Notes: generated from the letters alone by a model not told the origin. 64,000 bases of DNA from Symsagittifera roscoffensis (GCF_963678635.1 NC_087067.1:25181547-25245546); one strand, 5' to 3'; counted from the stretch's first letter, positions 20,725 through 30,907 are shown. Made by a program: numbers and translations.

Positions 20725-23700
20725 ATGGCCGATCGATACTGGAAGTCCATGCCATCGGCTCTGAAAAAGCCCACACTTGACGAACTGTACAGACGGCTGA
20801 GAGATCTGGATTACACTCAAGTGAACGAGAGAATGGCAGTGATGCTGAACGCCATCCTACAATTGGAGGATGAGGGCGAGTGTCGAGAGTCTGCGACGGA
20901 GGCGGTCTTGATGGTAGGCTACACCACTGAAGGGGTGTCCGATCAAGCACAGACCAGATGGCTGTCCTGGAACGTGGATGGAGCGATAAGGGGGTTCGAT
21001 TTGGCGAGGAACCCTGGTCTAAACAACAACACAGAGTATGGCGCGGGGGCATTCCCACTGCCGGCCAGACCATCAGTCAGGCCCGCGAGCCAGAGTACGA
21101 GTAAAGTACCGTCGATGTCACGGGCACAGCAGACGGGGGAGGCTTATCCGGACGTCAGTGCCTTGAAAAAAGAACTCGAGAGAACCCAGCGGGAGAAGAA
21201 TAAGGCTAACCTCGACCGGGATCAAGCGGTGCTCGAGAGGGATCAAGCGCGGAGAGAATTGGACATAATGAAGGCGGAACGGCTGCAGGCAGAAAGGGTG
21301 CGGGAGAATGCCGCGAATTGTGAGCAGCTGAAGCAGGCTCTCGAGAGAGACCAAGCAAAACTTGAGAGGATCCAGCAACAACAGCGCGAGCTCGATATGC
21401 AAAAAGGGGCTAGGCCCAAAGAGCGGGTAGTGACTGTCTCAAGGCCAGAGTCACGCATGGAGGTGGACGAAGCTCCTAGGTCAAAGGGACGATTCAACCT
21501 CGATCGTGCGGCGCAAGAACATATGAATGAGGGGCTGGAGGTATGGATACCACCCGAATCAACGTCCTCCCTGCGTGGAATGGAGACTCAAGTAATACGA
21601 CCATTGATGGACGTCGCGCTGCCTGGATACACACCGAGTTCGACCCCAGGTAGTAGTGGCGGCTCGTCACGGCTGAAAGAGTTGCAGGAGAGGTTACAGC
21701 TGAGGAATCGCGAGAGTCCGGTAAGAGTGGATTTACCCTCGACTTGGGGGGAACAGCCTGTCAGGAGTGTGATGATCTCGAGCTACAAGAAGAATACGGA
21801 TGGGAGATATCGCAAGCACAATCGTATAGACTGGAATCCGGCGCAGAGAGAGAGAAGAGATTGCTTCCACGATGCGACTTGGGTGGAGTACTTCACGTAT
21901 CCTCGAGTGCCTGAAGGCTCGGTTCACTTGATCATTGGAGACAGCTTGCTGCGGGTGCTGACCCGGATCCAATCCCATTGGCAAACGGGAATCTTGAGCT
22001 TCGCCGGAGCCGCAACGCCGCAGATGTTAGCGACTCTTGAGATGCTAGGGATGGTGAGCGTGTACACAGTCACCCTGATGGTCGGGACGAATGATGTGTC
22101 AAGGGGGGAAGCGAGGAAGGTGACAAGGCTGCATGAAAAGATGAGCTGCATTCTCGAGGAGATACGGATCCAAATGGACCCGTCCATTCTCACGGTGTGT
22201 ACTGTTCCCTACAACATGGGAGCGGATCAACATGCGGTAGAGATGAATACGAAAGTGCGCAGCCTGAACGAAACAATCAGGAAGATTCATCAGAGGAGTG
22301 TCCTTCCCCTTAGGCTACTGGACGTGGCTGAGCAAATGGAATTAACCTCTTTCCCTGACAATGCATCTGCGGATGGCATTCACTTTGACAGGCCCAGAGG
22401 GGTGGAATGGTTGAACGACGTCTTTCAAAAGCATATATGCGCGCTAGAGACGGATTTGCTGGAAACAGCACAGGTCACGTTCGGGCCACCCCCAAACCCA
22501 CCCTTCTTCAACCCGAGATCTTTGTCGAGTCGCTTGGGCGAGAGGGCCGATTCTAGAGATAGTGAGAGGAATAGCCGGGCCAAGTTGCCGAGCACCACGC
22601 CCATGGAAGCTGATGAAGTGACATCAGCAACTCCCCAGGGGTCGGTAATGTCCTCAGTGGTGGTTGCGGAGAAAAAGAGGTCAGAGAAGCCACTGGAGAC
22701 CAGCAGACAGAAGTATGAGGAGAAGGTCAAGGAACTGGATCTGGAAGACCTAGAGTGTAGACAGGAGCTAGCGAGGGCTTTGGGTCTTGAGCAGGTCTCA
22801 CATGAAGACTTGGGGAGGCACAAGTGTGTGGACTGGTTGAAGGCTCATGAAACGCGTTTCTCGAGAGCGAAGTTGACAGAGACAGCAGACCTGAGTGGAA
22901 TTCCCACTAGGTCGATGATGGGACCAATTAATAACAGACCTCTCAAGTCCTTGGGGAGCCCGGGACTGGTGGTGGAGCCTCCCAAGCACCGGACCAGCAT
23001 TGCCAGAATTAGAGTGGCCACTCCAGCACAGTTGAGAGTGGTCGACAAACTGATGAACCCAAGAGAGATGGAGTTACCAGACGCCGAATATGAAGGCGCA
23101 AAATTGGCCAATGACCCCCGATATGGGAAACCCTGTGGGCAGGCGCAACTGGCCAAAACCTTAGCGGTCTACGACAGAGCAGACCCAGCTGCAGCAAGGG
23201 TGGTGATCGTGGCAGGATCAGATTTCGAAGGTACGTCTCCCAAGTTGTTTTGGCCAGAAACCCTGATATACACCTTGCCGGGTGCGGAACTGAACCAGAT
23301 GTTGACCCTGGTAGTGGCAATAAAGTCAGAAATGCCCTGCGAACCTGAGTTACTGCTGTTTGCGGGGATGAACGATCATCTGCACGCAACGGGATTTCTT
23401 GAGCAGCTCAAGGGTGGTGAACCTACGCCAAAGAGGATCTGGGAGGCCATCCAGACCTTATTCGCGGCGATTAATGAAGTACAGGAGAATGTTGCCTCAA
23501 GATTCGGCGCCAAGACAAAAGTGGCGTTCACAACATCCCCCGGGTACTCGAGCATGCCGCTGGCTCTGCAATTCGTGTACGCGATCTTGATCTTGATCGC
23601 AGAGGGGAATGGGTGGCGTGTCCTGATGGCAGCTCCCAACCGAGAATTGGAACCGACGAACTTGAGGCTGTGCAAGTCAAAACTCGCGGCAGCGTGGGCG

Positions 23701-26700
23701 GACGTCTCCCATGCATTGAGAGGCTTTCACGAGTTGGCTGATATCCTCATCGTATTGGACGAGGTCCTCCTCCTGGAAATATCTAACTTTGCCAGGCAAC
23801 TTAAGCTCAGCCCGATCCTTAGGGATGATCACCCAGTGATAATTCACCTGACGGCTAGTCTGTGGTTTCGGGACATGGAGTTGACCATTACGAGCTCGAC
23901 CAGCAGATCTAGAGGGCCAAACAACGAAAGGCAGAACGTGGCCACATCGGAAAAACAACTGGAGTCGATGGGGAATCGGTTGGCGCAAGAGGGAGGCAGA
24001 TGGCCCTTCTTAAGCCCAAGGTTGGAAAATGCCACGAGGAAAACAAGAGAGGATGCGCCGCCTCTGGTGAAGCAGATCTGGGAGTTTCTCGAGGAGCAAC
24101 TGGGAAAAGCTGAGGAAAAGGGGATGACGGTTGGCAGGTTCGTCACGGCAGCCAATGAGGTCACGATTGGAGGATTTTGGAGAGAGCACGCGTGGGGTGA
24201 GCTGAAGACGAGGAGGGATCATGAGATTCTCGAGTTCTTGAGTCCTTGTTGGGGAAGAGAGTTCCTGACTGAGGTGTACAGTGCGAAGGAGACGATCTTT
24301 GATGCGTTTATACAGGAGATGTTGAATATGCCGATCAGCCTGTTGCTGGCGCTGTACCTGGTCTACCCAAGATACTTGTTTAATATGGGCCCCGCATACA
24401 TGTTCAGTCGTGGTGTGGACACCCTCAGAATAGATGGATACTTGACGTTAGTACTCCTGACCCACGGTGAACTGGCGTCATTTCACCGATTGATGAGGTA
24501 TGGGGAGCCCCTGGCGATGGGAAGAACACACTCGAGTATTGAGACCTACTCATACAAGTGTGCAGCCGGGCTAAGGACGCTGCTCGTGCAGTATCTACTG
24601 ATGCAGAACAGGCACCTGACTGGCGAAGAAAAGAGCCCGAAGACCAGAGAGGAGTGGAGGAAAGTGAATGGAGGCATGCCCCTATTAACGGATCTATGCC
24701 TAGCCATGAGATCGGATCCCATGGGGATTATCCGGGGGCTGGGGGAGGTCGTGACTTGTATATATGGACCGGCTGTCACGTTCGCATTTCCAGATCCCTT
24801 GGTGACAGCTTATCGATACTCCGTGACCCACGTGAGCCTCATAAGCGTACTGGATGGAACGACACTGAACTGGTGCCAGCAAGAGGTGCTAAGGGCACAA
24901 ATGAGCAACACGGTGCTCTTCGGAAAGGTAAAGGATCCAGAGTTGATCGTGTACAGTTTCCGAGGACAAATGCAATGCCGGATGGGAGGCAAGCGCGAGG
25001 GCCCCATCGAAACTTACCCCAAGTTTTGGAACTTGAATCCCTTGGCAGCCAATGGACAAGAAATCTTGAGAATCCCTGCATGGACAAAAAGTTTCGAGTT
25101 GGTGAAAAAGGAGCTGGAAGCGATATTGGAGAGAGAAGCCCTACCGACGAGCATTCCCGAGTTCCCCATAGTGAGGAGAATGACCCTAGGGATGAACAGT
25201 TCCCTGGTTGTCCCATCCTCCTACGCGAGAACCACGACTGAAGAACGGCAGAAGGAGTTTACTGACGGCTGGGATCCGCTCTTCATCGGCTATACTGCAG
25301 CAATTTATTTCCATACTAGCGATGTGAAGATAAACTCATGGACGACTCAAGCCAAGAAGATCAGAGGGTCGATGCCCCCTAAATTCGACGTGCAAGATAC
25401 CTTGAGAGTACTTAAGCGGGCAGGCCTAGAGAACCAGCGGCCGGTATGGGACGACGGCAGGATGATAGTGGAAGAAGGGCATGTAGCACTGAAAGCAGAC
25501 GCGATGCTATTTGCCACAAGGAAGTACCGGGCACCTTACGGACTTGAGCTGATGGAGCGTAATAGAGAAGGAAAGGAGTTAGATGCAGCAGGTCCATTGT
25601 ACGTGGCACTGACAAAAGGTGAGGCGACGAGTTCAGCGACACCATCACCCCTTCCAGTAGACATCCCTGGGGATAAAAAGAGTGGCACCGTGGCAGATCG
25701 ATTCAAGAGGATCTTTGAGAGAAGGGAAGCAGAGTCAGGAGACGAAAGCATGGATGAAACCCTCAGTGAGGCAGGAGAGGATATGGAAGTGGGAAACACA
25801 CCGGAGCAAAAGCCAACGGAAGTGGAATTCACAGCGCAGGAATTGTTGAAAGACCTGAGTGAAGAAAACTGGGCAGATACTCCCACGCCACCTTTGACCT
25901 CGTCCCCTCGCAAGTACCCGGAAATGTCGTTGACAAGCGAGAATCCCAACATGGGAATGATCTTCTTGAGTACGGAGAGGAGGGAGAAGAATACCTTCGA
26001 GGGAAACAGAGACGCCTTCCTGGGCACTCTGGATGGAGATGCTTGGCAAAAGTTCTTGAGCGAATTCAATCGAGAAGTGGATGCAGACACCACGTTGGAT
26101 AATTTCAAAGAAGAACTGTGGGACACGGTGGTGAAGTTTGGTGAGCCTGTCCTGGTGGGGACGGGTTTAGAAGAGAAAGCTAGAGTGGAACTACTGAACA
26201 AAATGGTCGAGTTGAGAAAGTCAAGAAAGACCAGAGAAGACAAATGTAAAGACAGCTCTACTCCGAAACAGAAAACTGACAATAAAATAATTAAGTGTAC
26301 AAGGGGGGATAAGGTAGGAACTAGTAATATGATTAAAAGTACTAATATCCTTAAGGCTCGAGCAGGGGGGAGGCAAGAGTTGGCTGGAGAAAAGGAAGTT
26401 GAATCAGTGATGATACCAATGACGCCCCCAAGCAAAGACGTGAAGTCTCGCAAGAGGAAGAGAGACGTGGAGGGAATGGGCAGTCCTTCAGCTGACGCGG
26501 TCTCGGAAAAAGACTTGAGAGAGACGGCTCCCATGGTTCTGGCGCGATGGAAAACGGCAGCCTACAAGAGTAGCTACGAACCGAGGAAACTGCTCGACAT
26601 AGAAAAAGAAATGGAGAATCCCACTAGTTCAGTGACGGAGGAGGATTTCAAACCTCAAAGAATAAAAATGAAGCGAGGTTCGACGAGCGGGCAGACCTGG

Positions 26701-29568
26701 GAAGTAGATGTTGGCAAAGAATGGGTCTCAAGTGAACATCACGCTGTCGGGAAGCAAGTGACCAGTGATCCACTTGAGAAAAGTAAAACCAGAAACACCT
26801 CCCGACCATGGTGGATAGCTCTCGAGACATTGAAGGAGATGGAAGGCTGTTTGAAGAAGTTGAACAGTGGAGTGGCTCGCAAACGATACAGCTGGGCCAC
26901 CCAGCAGAAGGCTGAGGTCAACAAGATAGAGTTGGCAAACCAGCTGAAGAGATCCTGGCAGAACTTATTGAAGGATCATTTTGAAGAGGCGATGAGGACA
27001 TCCTCATCGGCACCACCACTGATGGCGAATCCCTTTATCAGGACTGCAGGACAACTGATGTTCGCGTGGAGCCTGTTGGGGATAGAGCTGGAAACGCTGA
27101 CTTCATACGACAAGTTGAAGCTGGGAGGAAAAAATCTAGAGATATACCGAATGTTGATGCAGCACGTTGCCAAGGACAACTCAGGCTTGAGTCTGGCAAG
27201 GAGGAAGGATGCAACCTGTTTCTTGAGGTGGACGATGTCGATGATGACTGACAGTACCATCCTAGCCTGTCATCAGAAAGCAGTCGCAAGCAAGACGTTG
27301 GAAAGGAGAGTCTCCACAGTCATCTTGAATGTGTATCAGAGCACTGGGATAGAGGGGGAGGATGGTTCTAGGCAATCTCTGGAGAACCATAGGAAGTTGG
27401 ATGAGATACGGAGGTTCTACAACAAGAAGTTCGAAGAGGAGCACGACGTTCACCGCAACCTGGCTTCGTCAGGGGAGTACTTGAAACTCAACAGAAAGGG
27501 AGAGTACCAATATGTTTCTGGAGTAATGGGAATGGCGTACAACCCCTTCTTGGACCTGGAAGCTGGAGGAGCCAACAGAAATTATGAAGTGGCGGAGCTG
27601 TTGAAGTTCTGGACAGAGAAGATAGTGGAGATAGACGTTGTGGAGAGAGAGAGACCTAGCCTGGGTCTGGTTCTTGAGGGGATGCCGGGAGTGATAAGTG
27701 TGCCACGCTCAAGTAAAAGAGTGGAGCTAAGAATGGGTGATGGGAGTGGCACGTTGATCACGAACCTGGGAGTGGTATGGAAATTACTCAGACCTTCCTG
27801 GTGTCCACATCCCCATGCAAGTATGATTGAGGAGGTCACTGAGCGAGTGAGATTGGCACCGACAGAGGATGAGGACTTGGCGATCTTGAGCATAGTACAC
27901 AAACTGATCTTGCCTCAGGTGAAAGAATCAAGTGAGGTGACAAGTGGAACAGAGCCGGTGAGGAGGATGGAGCCGGGCAGTTGTCTTGATTCGACATGCA
28001 GTAACGGCGAACATATTTGTGATGGACGATTATGCGTCAGGATACAATCTTTCCAGAAAGAGGACCTCACTACCTGGTTTGAAGATATCACTGAAAGGGA
28101 GAAGAGTGAGGTACAGATAGTGGCTGAATGTTACGCGAGGACCACCGTGAACCTAGCGACAGCCTTGGGATTCTTCTCAAGAATGTGCAGTCTCCAGTCA
28201 CTGGAGAGGCTAGAGTCAGAACATCACCTGGTGACCGCGTTAAGCGTGGAATCATGGCCCGGAGTGCTACAAGTGAACCAGAAGCACATCAAGAGTTGGA
28301 AGATCGGACTCGAGGCAGAGATGGGATTTCCCATGAGCGAAGCCTATGGATTGCCTCTAAATGCAAAATCCTTAGTGGGATCAGTGTTGGCTAACCTATG
28401 TGGGAGCCACTATCCACTACACATGGCGATGGTGGAGGTGTCCAGCCAGAGGGTGATGATAGACAAAGCCTTCTCAGTGCCCAAGTGCGTGAGACTAGCT
28501 CGGATGTCACACCACTCACACAAGCTATTGAGGAAGATCCGAGGAGCAGTACCAAAGGAGCAAAGAGATGACTTGAGTGAAATCTGGGGTGAAGAACTTC
28601 TAGGCTTGGAGAGCGAAAATGCAAGTGATCATGGGAAGCAGAACGTGGTGGGGAAACCCGCAGTAGGTGCTTCAAGCTCGGAAGAAGTCGACGTGGTGCA
28701 TGAGAAAATGATGGAACTTGAGCCTCTCCTAGAAGCTTCGGGAGAACGCAACCTTAGAAGCATCGACCTCACGCATGGGGATTGTCCATGCCACTGTCTG
28801 GCGCAGACAGTGTGGTACCCGGACCGCGCCAATCTCTGTCTGATCTGGGACGTAGAAGAAATTAAGTCGCTAGGACTACCGGAGTATCGACAAAAGGTGA
28901 CCATCTTAGTGGTAAGCACGATGCTGGCTCTGAGATGGATTGAGGAGAATATAGCGAAGTACAGAGAATCGAGAGCGCCAACAGCTGAATCGATTTATGC
29001 GATAGATTACAGCAGGAGACTGGAGTTGTTCGAGACTGCATGCAAGGTATTCGCCATACCAGTGCAAGTCAGACACATATGGAGCCGCCTGAGATTCTTT
29101 CCTTGGTTTCGTGCGACGTTAACATCCTGGTTGTATGCAGTGACAAAGGACCACATGAGGAAACATCAGAAGGAATATCGACAATTCCAAGCTGAAATAG
29201 GGCCAGATGCCTTTAAGAGACCTCTGCTAACCCATCGAAACGCAATCACGGCGGGGTGGAAAAGAGTAGGCAGAATATCCAGAGACAATTCTAGAGCGAG
29301 GGAAACGATACTGGAGGAGGACCTGGCGAGGAATGTGAGCTTGAGTCTTCATAACTCCTTCTGCTTGAACCGGGAGTCGAAGGTGAAAGGCCTACCAAGT
29401 CAATTGAAAAGGTTGCAAGAGCAGAGAGAGTGGATGCGAGCCTATGAACAGCTGAAGGCCTGGGAGGAAATTGTGATTAGCTCCGATGACGAAGAGGCAC
29501 TATTGGAACAAATTACAGTGCCAAGAACACCGGTATCAGGTACCTCGAAGGCGAAGAACATGAGGTGA
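20725..29568 (+). CDS. Second ORF of the giant Gypsy element, with SGNH hydrolase domain
   Basis: 2947 residues, uninterrupted, with ATG in a good context (cagaaATGg). Visible parts: coiled coil ~147-235; SGNH hydrolase domain ~395-575 with all four blocks (G-D406-S407, G428, G454-T-N456-D, D550-x-x-H553); charged linker with further coil ~640-760; a second segment ~805-1030 with SGNH-like layout but GSD (831-833) in the nucleophile block and FAGMNDH (879-885); helical region ~1140-1640; acidic linker; basic NLS-like KSRKRKR (1907-1913); Cys/His clusters C2420, C2425, H2430, C2432, C2437 and HGDCPCHC (2684-2691). No signal peptide or membrane segment is seen, so it is not an envelope protein. 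I do not recognise the protein as a whole. SGNH domains act as esterases or lipases and occur in the ORF1 of some non-LTR elements. A role in particle or RNA handling is only inference. Confidence 0.9.
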   Translation: MADRYWKSMPSALKKPTLDELYRRLRDLDYTQVNERMAVMLNAILQLEDEGECRESATEAVLMVGYTTEGVSDQAQTRWLSWNVDGAIRGFDLARNPGLNNNTEYGAGAFPLPARPSVRPASQSTSKVPSMSRAQQTGEAYPDVSALKKELERTQREKNKANLDRDQAVLERDQARRELDIMKAERLQAERVRENAANCEQLKQALERDQAKLERIQQQQRELDMQKGARPKERVVTVSRPESRMEVDEAPRSKGRFNLDRAAQEHMNEGLEVWIPPESTSSLRGMETQVIRPLMDVALPGYTPSSTPGSSGGSSRLKELQERLQLRNRESPVRVDLPSTWGEQPVRSVMISSYKKNTDGRYRKHNRIDWNPAQRERRDCFHDATWVEYFTYPRVPEGSVHLIIGDSLLRVLTRIQSHWQTGILSFAGAATPQMLATLEMLGMVSVYTVTLMVGTNDVSRGEARKVTRLHEKMSCILEEIRIQMDPSILTVCTVPYNMGADQHAVEMNTKVRSLNETIRKIHQRSVLPLRLLDVAEQMELTSFPDNASADGIHFDRPRGVEWLNDVFQKHICALETDLLETAQVTFGPPPNPPFFNPRSLSSRLGERADSRDSERNSRAKLPSTTPMEADEVTSATPQGSVMSSVVVAEKKRSEKPLETSRQKYEEKVKELDLEDLECRQELARALGLEQVSHEDLGRHKCVDWLKAHETRFSRAKLTETADLSGIPTRSMMGPINNRPLKSLGSPGLVVEPPKHRTSIARIRVATPAQLRVVDKLMNPREMELPDAEYEGAKLANDPRYGKPCGQAQLAKTLAVYDRADPAAARVVIVAGSDFEGTSPKLFWPETLIYTLPGAELNQMLTLVVAIKSEMPCEPELLLFAGMNDHLHATGFLEQLKGGEPTPKRIWEAIQTLFAAINEVQENVASRFGAKTKVAFTTSPGYSSMPLALQFVYAILILIAEGNGWRVLMAAPNRELEPTNLRLCKSKLAAAWADVSHALRGFHELADILIVLDEVLLLEISNFARQLKLSPILRDDHPVIIHLTASLWFRDMELTITSSTSRSRGPNNERQNVATSEKQLESMGNRLAQEGGRWPFLSPRLENATRKTREDAPPLVKQIWEFLEEQLGKAEEKGMTVGRFVTAANEVTIGGFWREHAWGELKTRRDHEILEFLSPCWGREFLTEVYSAKETIFDAFIQEMLNMPISLLLALYLVYPRYLFNMGPAYMFSRGVDTLRIDGYLTLVLLTHGELASFHRLMRYGEPLAMGRTHSSIETYSYKCAAGLRTLLVQYLLMQNRHLTGEEKSPKTREEWRKVNGGMPLLTDLCLAMRSDPMGIIRGLGEVVTCIYGPAVTFAFPDPLVTAYRYSVTHVSLISVLDGTTLNWCQQEVLRAQMSNTVLFGKVKDPELIVYSFRGQMQCRMGGKREGPIETYPKFWNLNPLAANGQEILRIPAWTKSFELVKKELEAILEREALPTSIPEFPIVRRMTLGMNSSLVVPSSYARTTTEERQKEFTDGWDPLFIGYTAAIYFHTSDVKINSWTTQAKKIRGSMPPKFDVQDTLRVLKRAGLENQRPVWDDGRMIVEEGHVALKADAMLFATRKYRAPYGLELMERNREGKELDAAGPLYVALTKGEATSSATPSPLPVDIPGDKKSGTVADRFKRIFERREAESGDESMDETLSEAGEDMEVGNTPEQKPTEVEFTAQELLKDLSEENWADTPTPPLTSSPRKYPEMSLTSENPNMGMIFLSTERREKNTFEGNRDAFLGTLDGDAWQKFLSEFNREVDADTTLDNFKEELWDTVVKFGEPVLVGTGLEEKARVELLNKMVELRKSRKTREDKCKDSSTPKQKTDNKIIKCTRGDKVGTSNMIKSTNILKARAGGRQELAGEKEVESVMIPMTPPSKDVKSRKRKRDVEGMGSPSADAVSEKDLRETAPMVLARWKTAAYKSSYEPRKLLDIEKEMENPTSSVTEEDFKPQRIKMKRGSTSGQTWEVDVGKEWVSSEHHAVGKQVTSDPLEKSKTRNTSRPWWIALETLKEMEGCLKKLNSGVARKRYSWATQQKAEVNKIELANQLKRSWQNLLKDHFEEAMRTSSSAPPLMANPFIRTAGQLMFAWSLLGIELETLTSYDKLKLGGKNLEIYRMLMQHVAKDNSGLSLARRKDATCFLRWTMSMMTDSTILACHQKAVASKTLERRVSTVILNVYQSTGIEGEDGSRQSLENHRKLDEIRRFYNKKFEEEHDVHRNLASSGEYLKLNRKGEYQYVSGVMGMAYNPFLDLEAGGANRNYEVAELLKFWTEKIVEIDVVERERPSLGLVLEGMPGVISVPRSSKRVELRMGDGSGTLITNLGVVWKLLRPSWCPHPHASMIEEVTERVRLAPTEDEDLAILSIVHKLILPQVKESSEVTSGTEPVRRMEPGSCLDSTCSNGEHICDGRLCVRIQSFQKEDLTTWFEDITEREKSEVQIVAECYARTTVNLATALGFFSRMCSLQSLERLESEHHLVTALSVESWPGVLQVNQKHIKSWKIGLEAEMGFPMSEAYGLPLNAKSLVGSVLANLCGSHYPLHMAMVEVSSQRVMIDKAFSVPKCVRLARMSHHSHKLLRKIRGAVPKEQRDDLSEIWGEELLGLESENASDHGKQNVVGKPAVGASSSEEVDVVHEKMMELEPLLEASGERNLRSIDLTHGDCPCHCLAQTVWYPDRANLCLIWDVEEIKSLGLPEYRQKVTILVVSTMLALRWIEENIAKYRESRAPTAESIYAIDYSRRLELFETACKVFAIPVQVRHIWSRLRFFPWFRATLTSWLYAVTKDHMRKHQKEYRQFQAEIGPDAFKRPLLTHRNAITAGWKRVGRISRDNSRARETILEEDLARNVSLSLHNSFCLNRESKVKGLPSQLKRLQEQREWMRAYEQLKAWEEIVISSDDEEALLEQITVPRTPVSGTSKAKNMR
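21901..22449 (+). other. SGNH hydrolase domain within ORF2
   Basis: Block I IIGDSLL (Ser407 nucleophile), block II SFAGA (Gly428), block III GTND (Asn456), block V DGIHFD (Asp550, His553). Spacing fits a compact domain of ~180 residues. All catalytic and oxyanion-hole residues are retained, so an active esterase-type enzyme is plausible. Confidence 0.85.
23137..23820 (+). other. Second, degenerate SGNH-like segment within ORF2
   Basis: About 225 residues beginning VVIVAGSDFEG and including ELLLFAGMNDHL, then a helix-rich part ending AAWADVSHALRGF. The order strand-GSD, long helix, strand-GxND mirrors blocks I and III of the first domain, but no nucleophile-position Ser or clear block V His is seen. 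It probably binds rather than hydrolyses, if the fold call is right. Confidence 0.45.
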
Positions 29569-30006
29569 GCCAGTGGCTCGAAAGGAAATTCTAGAGTCTT
29601 GAGTCTTGAGAGGGAGGGGGCTTGAGCGTGAACTTGGATAAAATCTGGGTTCACGGAAAAGAAATTTTAGACGAATAAGATATTGTTATTAATATGATAG
29701 ATCTAGTATATAAATCAAATTGATGCATGACAATTCTCTGACTGAAATAGGACAAAAGAAATTTTAAATTACTAGCTTAAAAAGCGAAAATTCACAGGTG
29801 CAGGTGTGTGCAGATTTTGGTTGCTGTTTAGCGATAGTGTGAAAATTTTACATGGTCGTGAATTTTGCAAGGTAGATAAGCTTAAGTTCGATGCAAACTT
29901 CTGTAAATGACCACTGGCACTGTATCTTGAGCAACACTCGGTTCTCTGGGACTTATTGGCAGATGACAACACACGATGAGGACATCGATCTCGAGTCCGG
30001 GGAGTA
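29569..30006 (+). other. 3' untranslated trailer of the retrotransposon
   Basis: 438 bp between ORF2 stop and 3' LTR with no ORF of note. It contains purine-rich gagagggagggggcttgag (~29607-29625) and, directly before the LTR, gagtccggggagta, the only candidate for a polypurine tract, though it is interrupted by pyrimidines. Confidence 0.6.
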
Positions 30007-30893
30007 TGTGCCAGTCGGTCATGTCTGGGGGTTTGACCTTGAGAAATACGCAATTTTGGAGTGAAATTTTAATTTTGCAAAATTCGAATTGAGCATGTCA
30101 TGCTCAATTTTCTCGAACCAACTGAAAATGAAAAAGTCAGAAATCAGAACACCCGAATTAACAATTGCGGGAAACTACTCAAGAAAAAGGCAGGAAATTG
30201 CTATTCGCAATTTCTCGATACGAAATATCAAGAGAGTAGAGCTGTCTTGTCCTGAAAACAGGAGAATCGAATACGGACTTGAGACAGAACAATTATTCGA
30301 ATGGAAAGGAGTGGACTCTGAATGGAAGAGTGGACAACTCGAGTGTCCAAAGGGTTCATTCAGAGACTTTGATTCTAGAGACAAAACTTACTTCTGTTAT
30401 TGAAACTAATTGGCCTTAAAACTTATTTAGTTATATTATTTAATTCTCAAGCTGCTCAGTTATAACTTACTCCTCATACTCAAGTGCGTCGATATGTAAG
30501 TTCCAATTTAAATTTCTCGAGTGTATTTTATGATAGTTATGTTGAGATAAGGCGAGTTTTAGGTTGATCCATCTGAAATGGATCAAAGTTCCACTGTCCA
30601 ATAAAAAGTAACTAAGCGGATTGTTCCGACCCGGTTTTTAACGGCGTTCATGTATTTTGGGTATCCCGAGACCTAAGTATGGGGACGTTTTTATTTCTAG
30701 AGTGGGGGGGTATTTTGGTAGTGGCCTTTAAGCTGTAATGGGTTCCAGTCTCATGTCGCAAGCGAACCGAATTGGCTCCGACCGTTCTTGAGGCGGAAAA
30801 ACACAAGAGATAGTGTCCCTGACTCTTGAGCCAATGGTTATAGGGCCTATTTTTCTTAAGCCTCATATGTGACTAAAGTAGGCGACTGTTACA
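30007..30893 (+). repeat. 3' LTR (887 bp)
   Basis: Direct copy of 8120-9006 with the same palindrome (30087-30109), hairpin, AATAAA (30600-30605) and seven CTTGAG/CTCAAG hexamers. I saw no difference between the LTRs, so the insertion is young. It is followed by AATTTTG, carrying the short target duplication. Confidence 0.93.
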
Positions 30894-30907
30894 AATTTTG
30901 TTTTAAA

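Larger units (their letters stand above)
8120..30893 (+). mobile_element. Complete giant Ty3/Gypsy-type LTR retrotransposon, 22.8 kb, two ORFs
   Basis: Two direct 887-bp LTRs (8120-9006 and 30007-30893) bound the element. They start TGTGCC and end TTACA, and look identical on inspection, including identical internal translations. Between them lie a 2.46-kb leader, a 2932-codon Gag-Pol ORF in the order protease-RT-RNase H-integrase (Ty3/Gypsy order), a 456-bp spacer, a 2947-codon second ORF and a 438-bp trailer. The flanks share AAT (AATT if the first T of the LTR is counted as host), giving a 3- or 4-bp target duplication. Joining the flanks at that point recreates a sequence like 45787-45816, an apparent unoccupied relative. 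Both ORFs are uninterrupted, so the insertion is probably recent and potentially autonomous. GC content is visibly higher than in the flanking DNA. Confidence 0.93.

Noticed and set aside
24558-25241. 227-codon plus-strand ORF in another frame of ORF2
   Set aside because: Overlaps ORF2 completely, has low complexity and no motif.
25536-26534. Long minus-strand ORF (332 codons) opposite ORF2
   Set aside because: It lies wholly inside a 2947-codon frame, is Ser/Leu-rich as expected from antisense of charged coding sequence, and has no recognisable domain.
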